Origin: JAWVZU01 sp033722075
Lineage (GTDB): Bacteria > Pseudomonadota > Gammaproteobacteria > Xanthomonadales > SZUA-38
DNA: 6,437 bases
Assembly: GCA_033722075.1 (NCBI GenBank)
Contig: JAWVZU010000228.1
Span: 1 to 6,437, forward strand
Direction of reading: 5' to 3'
Shown here: piece by piece, positions 6,187-6,437 of the stretch
Position numbering within the stretch: position 1 is the stretch's first letter
Layout of the letters: the number at the start of each line of letters is the position of its first letter
Notes under the pieces: model-generated
What the model was told of the DNA's origin: nothing
The model's input: the letters and a program-made list of their open reading frames with translations, nothing else
Database searches by the model: none
Position numbers and translations under genes: made by a program

Positions 6187-6437
6187 CTACAGGCGTGCCA
6201 CGCCGAAGCTGTTGGGCTGGAGTCGGCGCCGACGCGCTTCCAGGCAGGTCTGCAGGGCGAAACCGAGCACCTTGCGGGTGTCGCGTGGGTCGATCACGCC
6301 ATGATCCAGGCAGCGCCCGGCGGTGTAGAACGCGTCGGACTGGCGATCGAAGTGCTGGACGATCGCTTCCCGCTGGGCGGCGAGCTTTTCCTCGTCCACT
6401 GCCTGACCGCGCCGCAGCGCCGAGCCCCGGAACACCA
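6187..6437 (-). CDS. Acyl-CoA carboxylase carboxyltransferase (beta) subunit, C-terminal end only
   Basis: Only the last 83 or so codons are in the window; the start lies beyond the right edge, and the GTG at 6435 is an internal Val, not a start. The product would transfer the carboxyl group from biotin on the neighbouring alpha subunit to an acyl-CoA. The tail shows the arrangement of MCC/geranoyl-CoA carboxylase beta subunits: a helix LAAQREAIVQHFDRQSDAFY, then the conserved CLDHGVIDPRDTRKVLGFAL block, which ends the second crotonase-like half, and a terminal FGVARL close to the usual FGVFRM. No frameshift is seen in the visible part. The TAG stop is followed directly, with no spacer, by the ATG of the alpha subunit, so the two subunits are almost certainly made in a coupled, stoichiometric way. 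Substrate-determining residues lie outside the window, so liuB/mccB and atuC cannot be told apart. Confidence 0.9.
   Translation of the reverse strand, partial: VFRGSALRRGQAVDEEKLAAQREAIVQHFDRQSDAFYTAGRCLDHGVIDPRDTRKVLGFALQTCLEARRRRLQPNSFGVARL

Noticed and set aside
1..6437. CRISPR array, tRNA, rRNA or intact insertion sequence
   Set aside because: No regularly spaced repeats, no cloverleaf or ribosomal RNA signature and no transposase were recognised on either strand.

Overview
This window looks like a bacterial chromosome segment from a fairly GC-rich proteobacterium, most likely a gammaproteobacterium related to Wenzhouxiangella or Xanthomonadales. That placement is an inference. It rests on remnants of a TolB-like/TPR protein starting MSFFAAMKRRNV, a DUF222-HNH ('13E12'-type) endonuclease remnant, and a secreted protein ending in a DGFE-type tail. 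All genes and pseudogenes I can support lie on the minus strand, so transcription runs from the right edge to the left edge.

Right half (2579-6437): a tight three-gene acyl-CoA metabolism operon. It begins off the right edge with the carboxyltransferase (beta) subunit of a biotin-dependent acyl-CoA carboxylase; only its C-terminal 83 residues are present. Its stop codon directly abuts the ATG of a 932-residue biotin carboxylase/BCCP (alpha) subunit, which overlaps an SDR-family reductase by four bases (ATGA). The alpha subunit has all the usual methylcrotonyl-/propionyl-/geranoyl-CoA carboxylase parts. In addition it carries a C-terminal extension of about 265 residues that I recognise as a TIGR03084-type DinB/maleylpyruvate-isomerase-like putative metal-binding domain, normally a separate protein. 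The SDR resembles 2,4-dienoyl-CoA reductases and lacks the classical catalytic Tyr. Together the genes suggest catabolism of branched, unsaturated acyl-CoAs (leucine- or acyclic-terpene-like), but the substrate is not decided here.

Middle (1396-2607): a gene graveyard. A 5'-truncated DUF222-HNH endonuclease pseudogene starts at the SDR 3' end. It has one probable small-deletion frameshift and one clear frameshift caused by a 23-bp-period tandem duplication. It contains two copies of a perfect 16-bp palindrome. Eleven bases after its stop begins a TolB-like/TPR pseudogene with an internal deletion and two or more further frameshifts.

Left part (1-1395): visibly less GC-rich. It holds two tandem paralogous small exported proteins of unknown function, about two-thirds identical in their mature parts, preceded by a non-coding leader of roughly 170 bases. 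The last 331 bases at the left edge hold no gene I can name, only coding-like fragments. No tRNA, rRNA, CRISPR array or intact insertion sequence was seen.
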